Origin: Nitrospina sp. UBA6727
GTDB taxonomy: Bacteria; Nitrospinota; Nitrospinia; Nitrospinales; VA-1
Direction of reading: 5' to 3'
Length of the DNA: 64,000 nt
Assembly (NCBI GenBank): GCA_002454045.1
Contig: DKID01000023.1
Span: 1 to 64,000 of the forward strand
Shown here: piece by piece, positions 15,909-23,971 of the stretch
Position numbering within the stretch: position 1 is the first letter of the stretch
Layout: the number at the start of each line of letters is the position of its first letter
Notes under the pieces: model-generated
What the model was told of the DNA's origin: nothing
The model's database searches: none
What the model saw: the letters and a program-made list of their open reading frames with translations, nothing else
Made by a program: the position numbers and the translations under genes

Positions 15909-18900
15909 TGCACCAGTTCCTTGTAATACTCGTTAACCAGATGTTCGTAACTTTTCGGAGTTTGTTTCTTCATGGCGTCGAGGATTTCTTCGCGGAAAGC
16001 GCGGGGAACTTTGTATTGGTCTTCGGACGGAAGTAGCACCCGTTCTCTTTGCATACGGAGAGAGCCTCTGCGCCCAGCGGAATCCATCCGGCTTCCCATC
16101 CCCAACCTGAAAAACGTTCCGTTGCTTCCCCGACCGGACATTTGGTCGCCCGAATTTTTGATTTCTTCTAAAAGTTTCCGGGTATCCTGAATGGATTTCA
16201 AAGCCTTATTTTCTGAGTCAATTCCCTTCTGCACCTGTCGGGCATTCAGCCGATTCCGAGCGTTTTTAAGATCCCTTTCTGCGTTGCCCATATTCTGGGA
16301 CAGGGAGGGTGGAAGCAGGGGGCTTTCCTGATTTATTGTATTGAACACGTCCTTTATCTCTTTGGCCTGCTGCCCCATTTCTTTTTCTTGCGCGGCTAGT
16401 TCGTTCAGTTTATTTTTTTCATCATCGGTAAGTAGCGACTGGCCTTTTTTTTCAATGGAGCGCTTCAGGGAACCTAATTTTTTTGAAATCTCCGCGTTCA
16501 TCCGGACAACTTTCTTTATGTCCTGACTTAATCGGTTGCCGATATCTTCCCTCTGATTTCGCGTGGTGGTCGGCATATTCCCTTGCCACTGGAGTATTCC
16601 GGGGTACGTGTTTTTGAAAAGCACGTTGAACTCGTTCAAATCGTTCAGCTCGGCTAACTCCTTTAAGGTTTCATATTTTTTCTTAATTTGGGGCAGGTCT
16701 TTCCTGAATTTTTGAAAGCCGCGGGTTCGCAGGTTGTTTATCTCACGGATCGTTTCGGATAACTTTTTGCGGGTTTCATTTAACGCTTTGGAGTTATCTC
16801 CCGAATTTTTATTCCGATTGGCATCGACGGTTTGCTGATTCAGAGATTTTATCTTCTCCTTGATTTTTGCTTCCTCTTGCATCAATTCATTCATCCTTAT
16901 CATGGCTTCGTGTTCATCGAGATACCTTGAATTTTCTTCCAGAAGATTTTGGATGGCGTGCACATCTTTTTCTAATTCATCAAAGAAACTCTTAATCAAA
17001 GAATCAAATTGCCGTGCCTGGTATGCGCGCAGTTTCTGGTTGATGCCCGAAGTTTCTTGGATGACCTCTTCTTGCTTTCTCGCCATGGTTTCAAGTTTCA
17101 TCATGGACTCATTGATTTGCTCCAGTATCTGATAATCTATCATGGAGTCCATGGATGATCGCGCTTGATCCAGTTGGTCCGCCAGCGTTCTCAAGGATTC
17201 GATGATCTTTTTGAGTTCCTCCAGAGCCTCATCCATTTTGCCTTGGTTGGCGAGGTCCTTGATTTTCTCCAGCGAAGCCAAAATCTCGTCCATGTTTAAA
17301 CTTTCGTAGGCTTTGAAATTGAGGGATTCGTCCGGTATGGTTTGGTTTTGCTGGGAAAGTTTTTCCATTATCTTCTGCAGAGTTTGTTGAACTTTATTCA
17401 GTTGGTCTTGAATTTGGTTGGGGGTCATCGGATTTTTTTTGTTGGGGACGTTCTCAAACTCTTCCTGCAAGGCTCCGATTAACATGGACAGTTGGTTTTC
17501 AAGGTCCATGACTTGGTCCATTTTCTGACGGTTCGTCATCTTGATTAGGTAAAGAATGCTCCGCTCCAAATTAGCGACCATTGTGGCGTTGAGGATTGCT
17601 ACAGAATCCATACTGAAACTCACCGGCGTGGGCTTCAATATCGTCCTCTGTATTTTGTTGATAGCGTCCATCTGTTCTTCGCGGAGCGTGGTCAATCCGG
17701 TAATGATGTTGCTCAAAAGGGTGACGTAAGGGCGGGGGAAATAATCGAAATCTTTAGCCTGCTCTTTTATGCGCTGGGCAAGGCCGATGATGTCGATTAG
17801 CGCATCTGCATTTGTAGCGAGAAGTTTTTTTCCATACATCGCGTTGGCGGTGGTTTTCAAGGCGTCCCCTTTCACGAGGCCACTCGCCAGCAGGACGATC
17901 ATTTTTTCTAACAACTCTTCCTGAAGGCGCACCAAGTTTTCTTGCTCTTCCCTGCTGTCAAATATAGTGAAGCGATAAATTTCTGACTGCCCAGAGTTGG
18001 GACCGGTGACGTTATCGTTGTCCTTAATTTCTAAAAAATACTGGACTTCGTCGCCTTGCCGCAGGTCTTCCAAAGAGAGGCTCCATGTGAAATTCCCCGC
18101 GGAATCTTTTACCGATTGCTTGAAGCGTTTGACACTTTTTTTCAGGGTGGTTTCGTTGACATGGGCGATCAGGTCGATCTGCCGAATGCCAAAATCATCG
18201 CGGGCTTCGTAAGACATCTGCACATTGTCGGTTTCATAATATATCGGCTTGGGATTGGTCGGGAATAGTATCACCTGCGGCGGTTTGTCCTGTTCGATCG
18301 CGATGGGATATTTTTCTTCCAGCAAAATCTTTTGCCCATCGTGTTGTTCTATTTTGAATTGGTAGTGACCCTTTTCGCGTAGTATTAAAGAGCCCTCCGG
18401 GGTCTCGGCGTCCACCAGTTCCATCATAAAGTGGTCGCTGTTATTCACGACAAGTTCCACTCCAGCGACAGGCTGATTGCTCTTGCCTTGGATTGTAACT
18501 TCGGTCCCGGGCAAAGCTTTGACGGAACCGTCCGAAGGAAAAACGGTTTGCCTCTTCAACTGAGTGTATGCGGGAAACTCCAGGGCTAGAGCAAGGTCTT
18601 GGATGCGGTACTCAATCTGACTGCCGGCAAGTTTGGCGTCCTCCTGATTTTTATTTTGGACGGCTTGAGCCAATTCCTGCGAATTTGAACGAGACGGTTT
18701 CCAGAAATCGGGCAACGCCAAAGCAACCGTAATCAATACTAATAGCGTGACGAGGAACAAGTTGCGCGCGGGAACAACTTTTTGGTAACCGATGACTGAA
18801 TTCGGGTCAAGGTTTCGGATTGCAAATTCGGTGCGTTGGAGATGTTCGCGGATGAAAGGGAGGGAGAACGGCGGCCTTCTTCTTTCGTCATCGTTTAGAT

Positions 18901-19219
18901 GATGCTCCAGTTGCGAAGCATTGATCAGGGAATTGTTTAACTGCGGGTATTTCACTTCGGTCAGGAGCGCAGCCCGGTCCTGATTTATTCTGGAAAAGTT
19001 GCGGACGGAATAGAGTCCGAGTATCAGTATGAGTAGCGCGACCAATCCGGGTAAGCCGTAACTCAACGCGCGGGTTTCAAAATAAAAATAAAAACCCGTC
19101 GCGAGGGCACACCCGACCAACACGGTCGACACCGAATAGGCGGCATGAACGAAAAGAACCCGGTTCCATTTGGCTCGAACCCGGTCAAGAAAACTGTGGA
19201 TTTTTGAATTGGATTCCAT
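15905..19219 (-). CDS. DUF4175-like giant membrane/coiled-coil protein
   Basis: This 1104-aa protein starts with three hydrophobic segments in the first 190 residues (about 24-45, 53-70 and 160-180). An immunoglobulin-like beta region follows (about 200-440, with ALALEFPAYTQLKRQ and GTEVTIQGKSNQPVAGVEL). A very long helical, coiled-coil part (about 450-1040) is rich in Glu, Gln, Lys and Met, and the tail is basic. This layout matches DUF4175 proteins, known from MoxR/BatA-type operons. The position at the head of an operon with MoxR supports that. A TATAAT box (19256-19261, minus strand) lies 37 nt upstream of the start. Molecular function unknown. Confidence 0.8.
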   Translation of the reverse strand: MESNSKIHSFLDRVRAKWNRVLFVHAAYSVSTVLVGCALATGFYFYFETRALSYGLPGLVALLILILGLYSVRNFSRINQDRAALLTEVKYPQLNNSLINASQLEHHLNDDERRRPPFSLPFIREHLQRTEFAIRNLDPNSVIGYQKVVPARNLFLVTLLVLITVALALPDFWKPSRSNSQELAQAVQNKNQEDAKLAGSQIEYRIQDLALALEFPAYTQLKRQTVFPSDGSVKALPGTEVTIQGKSNQPVAGVELVVNNSDHFMMELVDAETPEGSLILREKGHYQFKIEQHDGQKILLEEKYPIAIEQDKPPQVILFPTNPKPIYYETDNVQMSYEARDDFGIRQIDLIAHVNETTLKKSVKRFKQSVKDSAGNFTWSLSLEDLRQGDEVQYFLEIKDNDNVTGPNSGQSEIYRFTIFDSREEQENLVRLQEELLEKMIVLLASGLVKGDALKTTANAMYGKKLLATNADALIDIIGLAQRIKEQAKDFDYFPRPYVTLLSNIITGLTTLREEQMDAINKIQRTILKPTPVSFSMDSVAILNATMVANLERSILYLIKMTNRQKMDQVMDLENQLSMLIGALQEEFENVPNKKNPMTPNQIQDQLNKVQQTLQKIMEKLSQQNQTIPDESLNFKAYESLNMDEILASLEKIKDLANQGKMDEALEELKKIIESLRTLADQLDQARSSMDSMIDYQILEQINESMMKLETMARKQEEVIQETSGINQKLRAYQARQFDSLIKSFFDELEKDVHAIQNLLEENSRYLDEHEAMIRMNELMQEEAKIKEKIKSLNQQTVDANRNKNSGDNSKALNETRKKLSETIREINNLRTRGFQKFRKDLPQIKKKYETLKELAELNDLNEFNVLFKNTYPGILQWQGNMPTTTRNQREDIGNRLSQDIKKVVRMNAEISKKLGSLKRSIEKKGQSLLTDDEKNKLNELAAQEKEMGQQAKEIKDVFNTINQESPLLPPSLSQNMGNAERDLKNARNRLNARQVQKGIDSENKALKSIQDTRKLLEEIKNSGDQMSGRGSNGTFFRLGMGSRMDSAGRRGSLRMQRERVLLPSEDQYKVPRAFREEILDAMKKQTPKSYEHLVNEYYKELVQ

Positions 19220-19255
19220 AATGGCGGCGGCAAAAACTCATCTGCCTTCCATCAT

Positions 19256-19261
19256 ATTATA
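19256..19261 (-). promoter_or_regulatory. Candidate -10 box for the DUF4175-MA-MoxR operon
   Basis: The reverse strand reads GGGTATAATATG with a consensus TATAAT, 37 nt before the DUF4175 ATG. A weak -35 (TTCATT) lies 17 nt upstream. It is the only good -10 in the gap between birA and this operon. Confidence 0.4.
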
Positions 19262-19327
19262 CCCGCGTTGCGAATCTCAATGAATAACCCCGGTTTTTTC
19301 GCGCAGTGGTCGCCGTCACGGGCACGG

Positions 19328-20197
19328 TCAGCGATAACTTTTTCCTTCGCGGGACGTGCCATCATCGGCGGGCAAAAAGTTTTCACGGTGGGACGAATTC
19401 TTGCCGATTGTCTCCACGACTGGCAACTCACCGGAATCGATGAGTCGTTGTTCTCCGCCTGGCGTTTGCAAGATCAACTTGCCTTGCGGGTTGAGCCCTA
19501 ATGCGGTGCCGGTTTGCACTTTGCCTTTTTGACGGACGGTCACGGTCTTGCCGAACATGTCCGATTGCTCCGTCCATTTGCGAATCAAGTTCCCCCTTTT
19601 CCCCCGCAGGAATTCTTTATATTCGGCATCAAGATTTTGCAGAAGGTGGCGGGCAACTTCTGCGCAGTTCACATTTTCCCCAGTTTCCAATTTTAGGGAG
19701 GTGGCGACGTCGCGGATATTTTCGGGGAAGCGAGTATGGTTGAGATTTATTCCTATGCCCACGATGACGGCGGGATGGGTTCCCGGTTCGGCGATGCATT
19801 CACATAAAATTCCCGCAAGTTTTTTGCCGTTCACTAAAATGTCGTTCGGCCATTTGAGTGTTGCCGGTGTATGTCGTTGGACGGCGGATACGGTTGCGAC
19901 CCCCGCCATCAGTGTGAGGCAAGCCAGGTCTTCGGGCGGCAAGTTTGGTTTCAAAAGCGTGGAGAGGTAGAGTCCCATCGCGGGTTCCGAGTGCCACGAC
20001 CGTCCCCGCCGACCCTTCCCGCGAGTCTGGTGGTCGGCGATGACGACTGTTCCCTCCAAGAAATTTTTCGCCGCGTTGCGTTTGATTTCCTCGTTGGTCG
20101 AATCGATTGCGGGAAAAAACCGCAGGGCGCGGCCGATTTTCTCCGTGTTGAGTTTTTGTTCAAGGGCTGAAATATCGATGTCGGCGGGAGAGGACAA
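19328..20197 (-). CDS. birA: Biotin--[acetyl-CoA-carboxylase] ligase BirA (no HTH domain)
   Basis: This biotin protein ligase activates biotin with ATP and attaches it to the carboxylase carrier lysine. Key blocks are FFPAIDSTNEE, DHQTRGKGRRGRSWHSE (the GRGRxGRxW biotinyl-AMP loop), LKWPNDILVNGKKLAGILCE (the KWPND block) and VIVGIGINLN. A C-terminal SH3-like domain with GTALGLNPQGKLIL follows. There is no room for an N-terminal DNA-binding domain, so it is an enzyme-only class I ligase. The start is uncertain: TTG 20197 has GAGGT about 6 nt upstream, and TTG 20215 would add six residues. The gene is monocistronic, divergent from the small lipoprotein. Confidence 0.92.
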   Translation of the reverse strand: MSSPADIDISALEQKLNTEKIGRALRFFPAIDSTNEEIKRNAAKNFLEGTVVIADHQTRGKGRRGRSWHSEPAMGLYLSTLLKPNLPPEDLACLTLMAGVATVSAVQRHTPATLKWPNDILVNGKKLAGILCECIAEPGTHPAVIVGIGINLNHTRFPENIRDVATSLKLETGENVNCAEVARHLLQNLDAEYKEFLRGKRGNLIRKWTEQSDMFGKTVTVRQKGKVQTGTALGLNPQGKLILQTPGGEQRLIDSGELPVVETIGKNSSHRENFLPADDGTSREGKSYR

Positions 20198-20379
20198 GAT
20201 ACTACCTCGGCGCAAAAGGTTTCTGTTCGCGTGAAAATAGGGATTGTCATTGTAGGGTAAAATTCCAAAAAATGATTGAAATGTTATCTAAATATTGATA
20301 AAAGGCATAGTCCAAAAAAAACCTTGGACCCCAACCCAATAGGACTGAACCTTCTATTCTTAAAAAGGAGAGAGTCAGG

Positions 20380-20514
20380 ATGAAAAGATTCTTTGGCATA
20401 GTTCTCTTGTTGTTTCTGGTCACCATCATGACCCCCGGGTGTTACGGCATGGGAGGAGGATGCCCCGAAGGCCACTGTGATGAGGAACATAGTCCTCAAC
20501 CTCCAGAAAAATAA
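20380..20514 (+). CDS. 44-aa small lipoprotein
   Basis: The ATG has AAGGAG upstream. The product MKRFFGIVLLLFLVTIMTPG ends its signal at a lipobox with Cys21. The mature part is only 24 residues and Cys/His/Glu rich (GGCPEGHCDEEH). Cys and His density hints at metal contact, but this is inference. The same PEGH motif reappears in a probable degenerate copy just downstream. Confidence 0.65.
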   Translation: MKRFFGIVLLLFLVTIMTPGCYGMGGGCPEGHCDEEHSPQPPEK

Positions 20515-20522
20515 TTTGACGC

Positions 20523-20681
20523 ATTGACCACGTCGCCAGCAATCCCGAAAGACAGACCCTCACCGGAAACGGAACCGGTATTTGGATTGCGCTGGTGTTG
20601 GTTATGTCTTCTTGTTCGATGGAATCACAATTTCCCGAGGGTCACCAAGTTGTACCTGATAATGTTGAAGAGAAACATTAA
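20523..20681 (+). pseudogene. Remnant of a second small lipoprotein gene
   Basis: An open frame reads IALVLVMSSCSMESQFPEGH and ends VVPDNVEEKH. It has a hydrophobic run, a lipobox-like VMSSC and the PEGH motif of the preceding small lipoprotein. No ATG, GTG or TTG at the right distance would give it a signal peptide; only ATT codons or an internal GTG are available. A tandem duplicate that has lost its start is the simplest reading. Use of a rare ATT start cannot be excluded. Confidence 0.35.
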
Positions 20682-20734
20682 TCTGTTTAAGAGTTTTTTA
20701 GCAACTTGCTAGTTGAAAAGGGATTTTTTTTTGT

Positions 20735-20763
20735 GGGGGAACGCTGCGGTTCCCCGCCTTTTT
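20735..20763 (+). terminator. Rho-independent terminator after the small lipoproteins
   Basis: A perfect stem GGGGAAC/GTTCCCC with a 6-nt loop is followed by GCC and five T. It is a strong intrinsic terminator ending the lipoprotein transcript. Confidence 0.85.
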
Positions 20764-21143
20764 CTGTTCCGCTTTTGGAAGTCGTTCCTCTTTACGGCGT
20801 CTCTAAAAATTGCACCGCCGTCATCGTCGTCACCGTAGAAAAAAATTACTAAACGAATTAGGGATTCCCCATCAGTTCATCTCAGTTTCTCCCCGCACCG
20901 TTTTCTATTTTCCCGCGTTCATTTTGGTTGTCCCGGGCTAATTGCTTGACAGCCACTGCGAAGTCAATGCTACAATGAAGTTCATTTTTGAAAACTATTG
21001 ATTCGCGCGTGCGTGCTGGCGGGCCTTCCTGTTGCTTCAGTGTGGTCTTGGGACGTGGAGGTTTGGTTCCAGGATTAGTTGGATTTGCCCCTCATTCAAA
21101 TCTCATCCTGTTTATTTTTTTCAAGAATCGGCGAGAGGGGTCC
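20764..21143. other. Gene-free stretch before the TPR-like/radical SAM pair
   Basis: This stretch holds a short member of the dispersed triplet family (CCGCCGTCATCGTCGTCACC, about 20816-20835) and the promoter described next. A long N-terminal extension of the downstream gene could be translated from an ATG inside it, but that extension looks non-coding. Confidence 0.5.
20946..20976 (+). promoter_or_regulatory. Candidate sigma-70 promoter for the TPR-like/radical SAM pair
   Basis: TTGACA (20946-20951) and TACAAT (20971-20976) are separated by 19 nt, with an extended TGC before the -10. It lies 168 nt upstream of the first ATG, leaving a long leader. Confidence 0.45.
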
Positions 21144-21476
21144 ATGGCGGAAGACAAACCCATAACAGTGGAAGAAGTTCGGAGCGCTCAGGATAGCCTG
21201 AAAAACGGCATCAATTTTCACGAAAAGAAAAATTTTAAAGAGTCCATTGAGGAATTCAAAAAAGCCGCCGCGGTTCATCCATTCGACTCAAAACATATCG
21301 ACCAACTGGGGACGAAGTTGAAGGCGGGCAGTTATAAACTTCAGCAGGAAAGTATTGCCTACATGGGTTGCGCGGCGGTTCACCTCAACAAACTTATCCA
21401 CGGTCTTGACGAAAGCCGGAAGCAGGAAGTTCCGGTGGATGAGTCGTTGATGAATGTTTTTAAGGACTGGCAATGA
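21144..21476 (+). CDS. 110-aa helical (TPR-like) partner of the radical SAM protein
   Basis: ATG 21144 is chosen: GAGAGGGG lies just upstream and the protein reads MAEDKPITVEEVRSAQDSLK. The sequence is all helical with one TPR-like pair (ALSO NFKESIEEFKKAAAVHPFD). The C-terminal half has MGCAAVHLNKLIHGLDESRK. There is no signal peptide. The stop overlaps the radical SAM start (ATGA), so the two are almost certainly translated together and probably work together, perhaps as substrate or carrier protein. Family not recognised. Confidence 0.7.
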   Translation: MAEDKPITVEEVRSAQDSLKNGINFHEKKNFKESIEEFKKAAAVHPFDSKHIDQLGTKLKAGSYKLQQESIAYMGCAAVHLNKLIHGLDESRKQEVPVDESLMNVFKDWQ

Positions 21477-22684
21477 GTATCGAGAACCGGGAATTTTTTC
21501 TGAAGATACTGCGGAAAGAAATCAATGACCGCAAGATTCCAATAAGTTTGGGAAAGACCTGCCCCGTCAAATGTTCATTTTGCTACGAACAAGATATTAG
21601 TTACCGCCAAACCTTTGACATGCCTCTTACCACGCAAGAAGACTGGGAATTTATTTTTCGTGAGATTCAGGCAGTTCCCACTCGCGAGACGGAATCGTGG
21701 ATTTTAGGAGGCAACGAGTATATGGAATGGACAGACCTCGCCCTGCATCCTAAGGCGCTGGATTGGATTGAAGAATTTCTGGAAAAGACGGACAAAAAGA
21801 TCACCATATTTTCGGTGGGATATTTTGACCCGAAGCGGATTAATCGGCTGGCGGAAAAATATCCCGGTCGCATCAACTTCGAACTTTCGGTGATTGCGTT
21901 GGGTCCTTATCGGCAACAACTGATGCCGAAAGGGCCTTCGATTGATCAAGTGCTGAAAGTGCTAGATGGTCCCGCGGTGGCCTCGGCAAATTTTTATTCG
22001 TTGGGTCCGGGCACCATGTCCGAAGACGCGAAGACCATTTCAAAGATTAATCAAAACTGCTTATTGTGGATGGGGTGTCTGACACCCTTGAAGTACATTG
22101 ACGAAAAAACCACGACGTTGATGAGGCGGGGGAAACAGTTCCTTCCTGATGAGTCTCAAAAAGTTTATGACATGAACCTTCCCAATACCCAGATGATTCA
22201 CACCGAATCGGACATCACGGCTTTTCTGAATCGGAATAAAATCATCAAGACCTTTGACGCCTGCGAGTTGGATAAAAAAGATTGGGTCGTGATGGCCGGC
22301 AATGTTTACCGAGTCCTGAATATGTTTCGCCGCGGCAGAGCCCGTTTTCTTTACGTCCCCAATGAGACTCTGGGGGGAGACTCTGATTGCACGACGTTGC
22401 TCACTTTCAGCGATGTAGCGAAAAGAATTACTCACCAGAAAGTCGTGCATCTTCCCCGCGTGATCATGGAGAAATCCTCCAACGATGAACGGGATATTTC
22501 GGGAGTTTCTTTCGATGACTTTAAAGACCGTTTCCCTCAAGTTCGATTCAAGGTACTCAATCGGGTGAACTCCAAACTTTCCAATAAAAAGTTGTATGAA
22601 AAAGGGTATCTAAAAAATTATGTGGAAGATTATCTACGGCATCCTCTGTCGAAAAAGTTCGAGAGGGTTGCCCATCCCAATTAG
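21473..22684 (+). CDS. Radical SAM protein of unknown subfamily
   Basis: This 403-aa protein has the [4Fe-4S]-binding signature TCPVKCSFCYEQ, C-x3-C-x2-C at Cys30, Cys34 and Cys37. A GGE-like ILGGNEYMEW motif lies at about 77-86. A TIM-barrel-like middle runs to about 200. It is followed by a C-terminal region (about 250-403) including VMAGNVYRVLNMFRRGRARF and LGGDSDCTTLLTFSDV, which I cannot assign. Two further Cys (in NCLLWMGC) might hold an auxiliary cluster. It is coupled by a 4-nt overlap to a 110-aa helical protein. Chemistry unknown; peptide or cofactor modification is possible. Confidence 0.85.
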   Translation: MSIENREFFLKILRKEINDRKIPISLGKTCPVKCSFCYEQDISYRQTFDMPLTTQEDWEFIFREIQAVPTRETESWILGGNEYMEWTDLALHPKALDWIEEFLEKTDKKITIFSVGYFDPKRINRLAEKYPGRINFELSVIALGPYRQQLMPKGPSIDQVLKVLDGPAVASANFYSLGPGTMSEDAKTISKINQNCLLWMGCLTPLKYIDEKTTTLMRRGKQFLPDESQKVYDMNLPNTQMIHTESDITAFLNRNKIIKTFDACELDKKDWVVMAGNVYRVLNMFRRGRARFLYVPNETLGGDSDCTTLLTFSDVAKRITHQKVVHLPRVIMEKSSNDERDISGVSFDDFKDRFPQVRFKVLNRVNSKLSNKKLYEKGYLKNYVEDYLRHPLSKKFERVAHPN

Positions 22685-22748
22685 TCCAAGGAGGTTAGCG
22701 AACTTTTGAAGTGGATATTCAGGCCTGATTTAAAATAAGAGGAGAGGG

Positions 22749-22937
22749 ATGAGGATGCAATATCAGCTTAAAATTGTTTTCGTGGATAATCAGGAACTGA
22801 TTCTTGGCACAACCGAAAAGCACGGTTTCAGTGATGATTTGGAATTGTTTGAGGTGACGACTTCCGAGGAAATTTTTGTGATTCCCCTCAAGCAAATAAA
22901 ATATATTTCCTGCGATGCTAAAATCTTTCAGAAATAA
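22749..22937 (+). CDS. 62-aa conserved-looking small protein
   Basis: The ATG at 22749 sits inside a GGAGAGGG purine run, and a second ATG at 22755 is equally placed. The small beta-rich product (MRMQYQLKIVFVDNQELILG) ends VIPLKQIKYISCDAKIFQK. The pattern resembles short beta-barrel, SH3-like single-domain proteins, but no family is named. It lies downstream of the radical SAM gene on the same strand. Confidence 0.6.
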   Translation: MRMQYQLKIVFVDNQELILGTTEKHGFSDDLELFEVTTSEEIFVIPLKQIKYISCDAKIFQK

Positions 22938-23071
22938 TCCGATACGCGCCAGCCATAAGTGAAACGAAAATTCAGCAAGAAAAAGTTTAATAAAAGCACT
23001 ACACAAAAAAGATTGGCAAGCCTAGACGGCGCGCCCAGAATATTGATCAAATCACGGCAAGACGGTATTCA

Positions 23072-23971
23072 GTGAAATTTTCCGGTGTCAGAAAGTCATG
23101 GCATGGTGCGGTCGGGTTGATCGTTCTTTCCGCATTTTTCCCCCTCGAGTTTTATACCAACCTGTTTGAAAAAAGCGTCGGTTATTACTTGAAGTGGCAA
23201 AACCATAAAAGGCCTCAATTGGGCAGAATGTGGGAGCAGGACCGACAATCCTTGGTAGCACAAGCTAAAATAAAATCCATTCGTTCTTCTCTGAATCTCC
23301 AAGAGGAGACGGCATTGGGCATTCCTTCTTTCAAATATTTGTTTGAAGGATTGTCCCCGGGATTTCCTCTTGTCGTTTCCCGGGAAAAATTCCTCCAGCT
23401 TTATTATGATTTCCCGGGGCAGTGGTCGGAGCGTATTATTTCCTCCTACGATTTAGTTGAACTGGACGCAGAAAAAAACTGGGACCGGGTTTCTCTGAAA
23501 CGATTTGGTCCCTGGATTACCCTGCGTTTCATCGACCGCCAGAACTCACCTTTGCGTGAATTATTTTTATCCGTGGATACTTTGTTTGAAGTTCAGGCAA
23601 CGCGGACGATCAAGCGAGGAACGCTTGAAGATGCCGAGTTTCCCGAAAATCGGATTTTCCCAATCTCCGAGTTTCTTCCCGTTTTAAAATCCCTGGACGT
23701 CGTCACCCAGAAAATGGTTTTCCCAGAACCGCGTTGGTTTTTGGGAAAGAATTATCACATCACCCGCGTCGGCATTTCGGATTTGCCCGCTGGGGAATCC
23801 GTCCAACATTTGTTACTTGGAGTTGAGTACGACACCGATTACTACATGGAAGTTCTCTTGATTCCCGTAGCCGTGGAATTAGCCAACAACATGATGTCGC
23901 AAATTGAAAGAGTAGATCTTTCCGATTTAAGCCCTAATGAAACTCCGCCTTCCTTGGGGGAGAGTCCTTGA
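23072..23971 (+). CDS. Membrane-anchored protein of unknown function preceding PBP1A
   Basis: The start is GTG 23072 (MKFSGVRKSWHGAV). The 299-aa protein has one N-terminal helix (about 12-32) and an extracytoplasmic domain without recognised motifs. It includes FKYLFEGLSPGFPLVVSREK and a beta-rich middle with WITLRFIDRQNSPLRELFLS. The stop overlaps the PBP1A start (TTGA), so it is coupled to a peptidoglycan polymerase and probably serves as an envelope accessory. There is no signal cleavage site. Confidence 0.7.
   Translation: MKFSGVRKSWHGAVGLIVLSAFFPLEFYTNLFEKSVGYYLKWQNHKRPQLGRMWEQDRQSLVAQAKIKSIRSSLNLQEETALGIPSFKYLFEGLSPGFPLVVSREKFLQLYYDFPGQWSERIISSYDLVELDAEKNWDRVSLKRFGPWITLRFIDRQNSPLRELFLSVDTLFEVQATRTIKRGTLEDAEFPENRIFPISEFLPVLKSLDVVTQKMVFPEPRWFLGKNYHITRVGISDLPAGESVQHLLLGVEYDTDYYMEVLLIPVAVELANNMMSQIERVDLSDLSPNETPPSLGESP

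Noticed and set aside
20988..21143. 52-residue N-terminal extension of the helical partner protein
   Set aside because: Cys/Gly/Phe-rich text without domain sense. A strong Shine-Dalgarno precedes the internal ATG at 21144.
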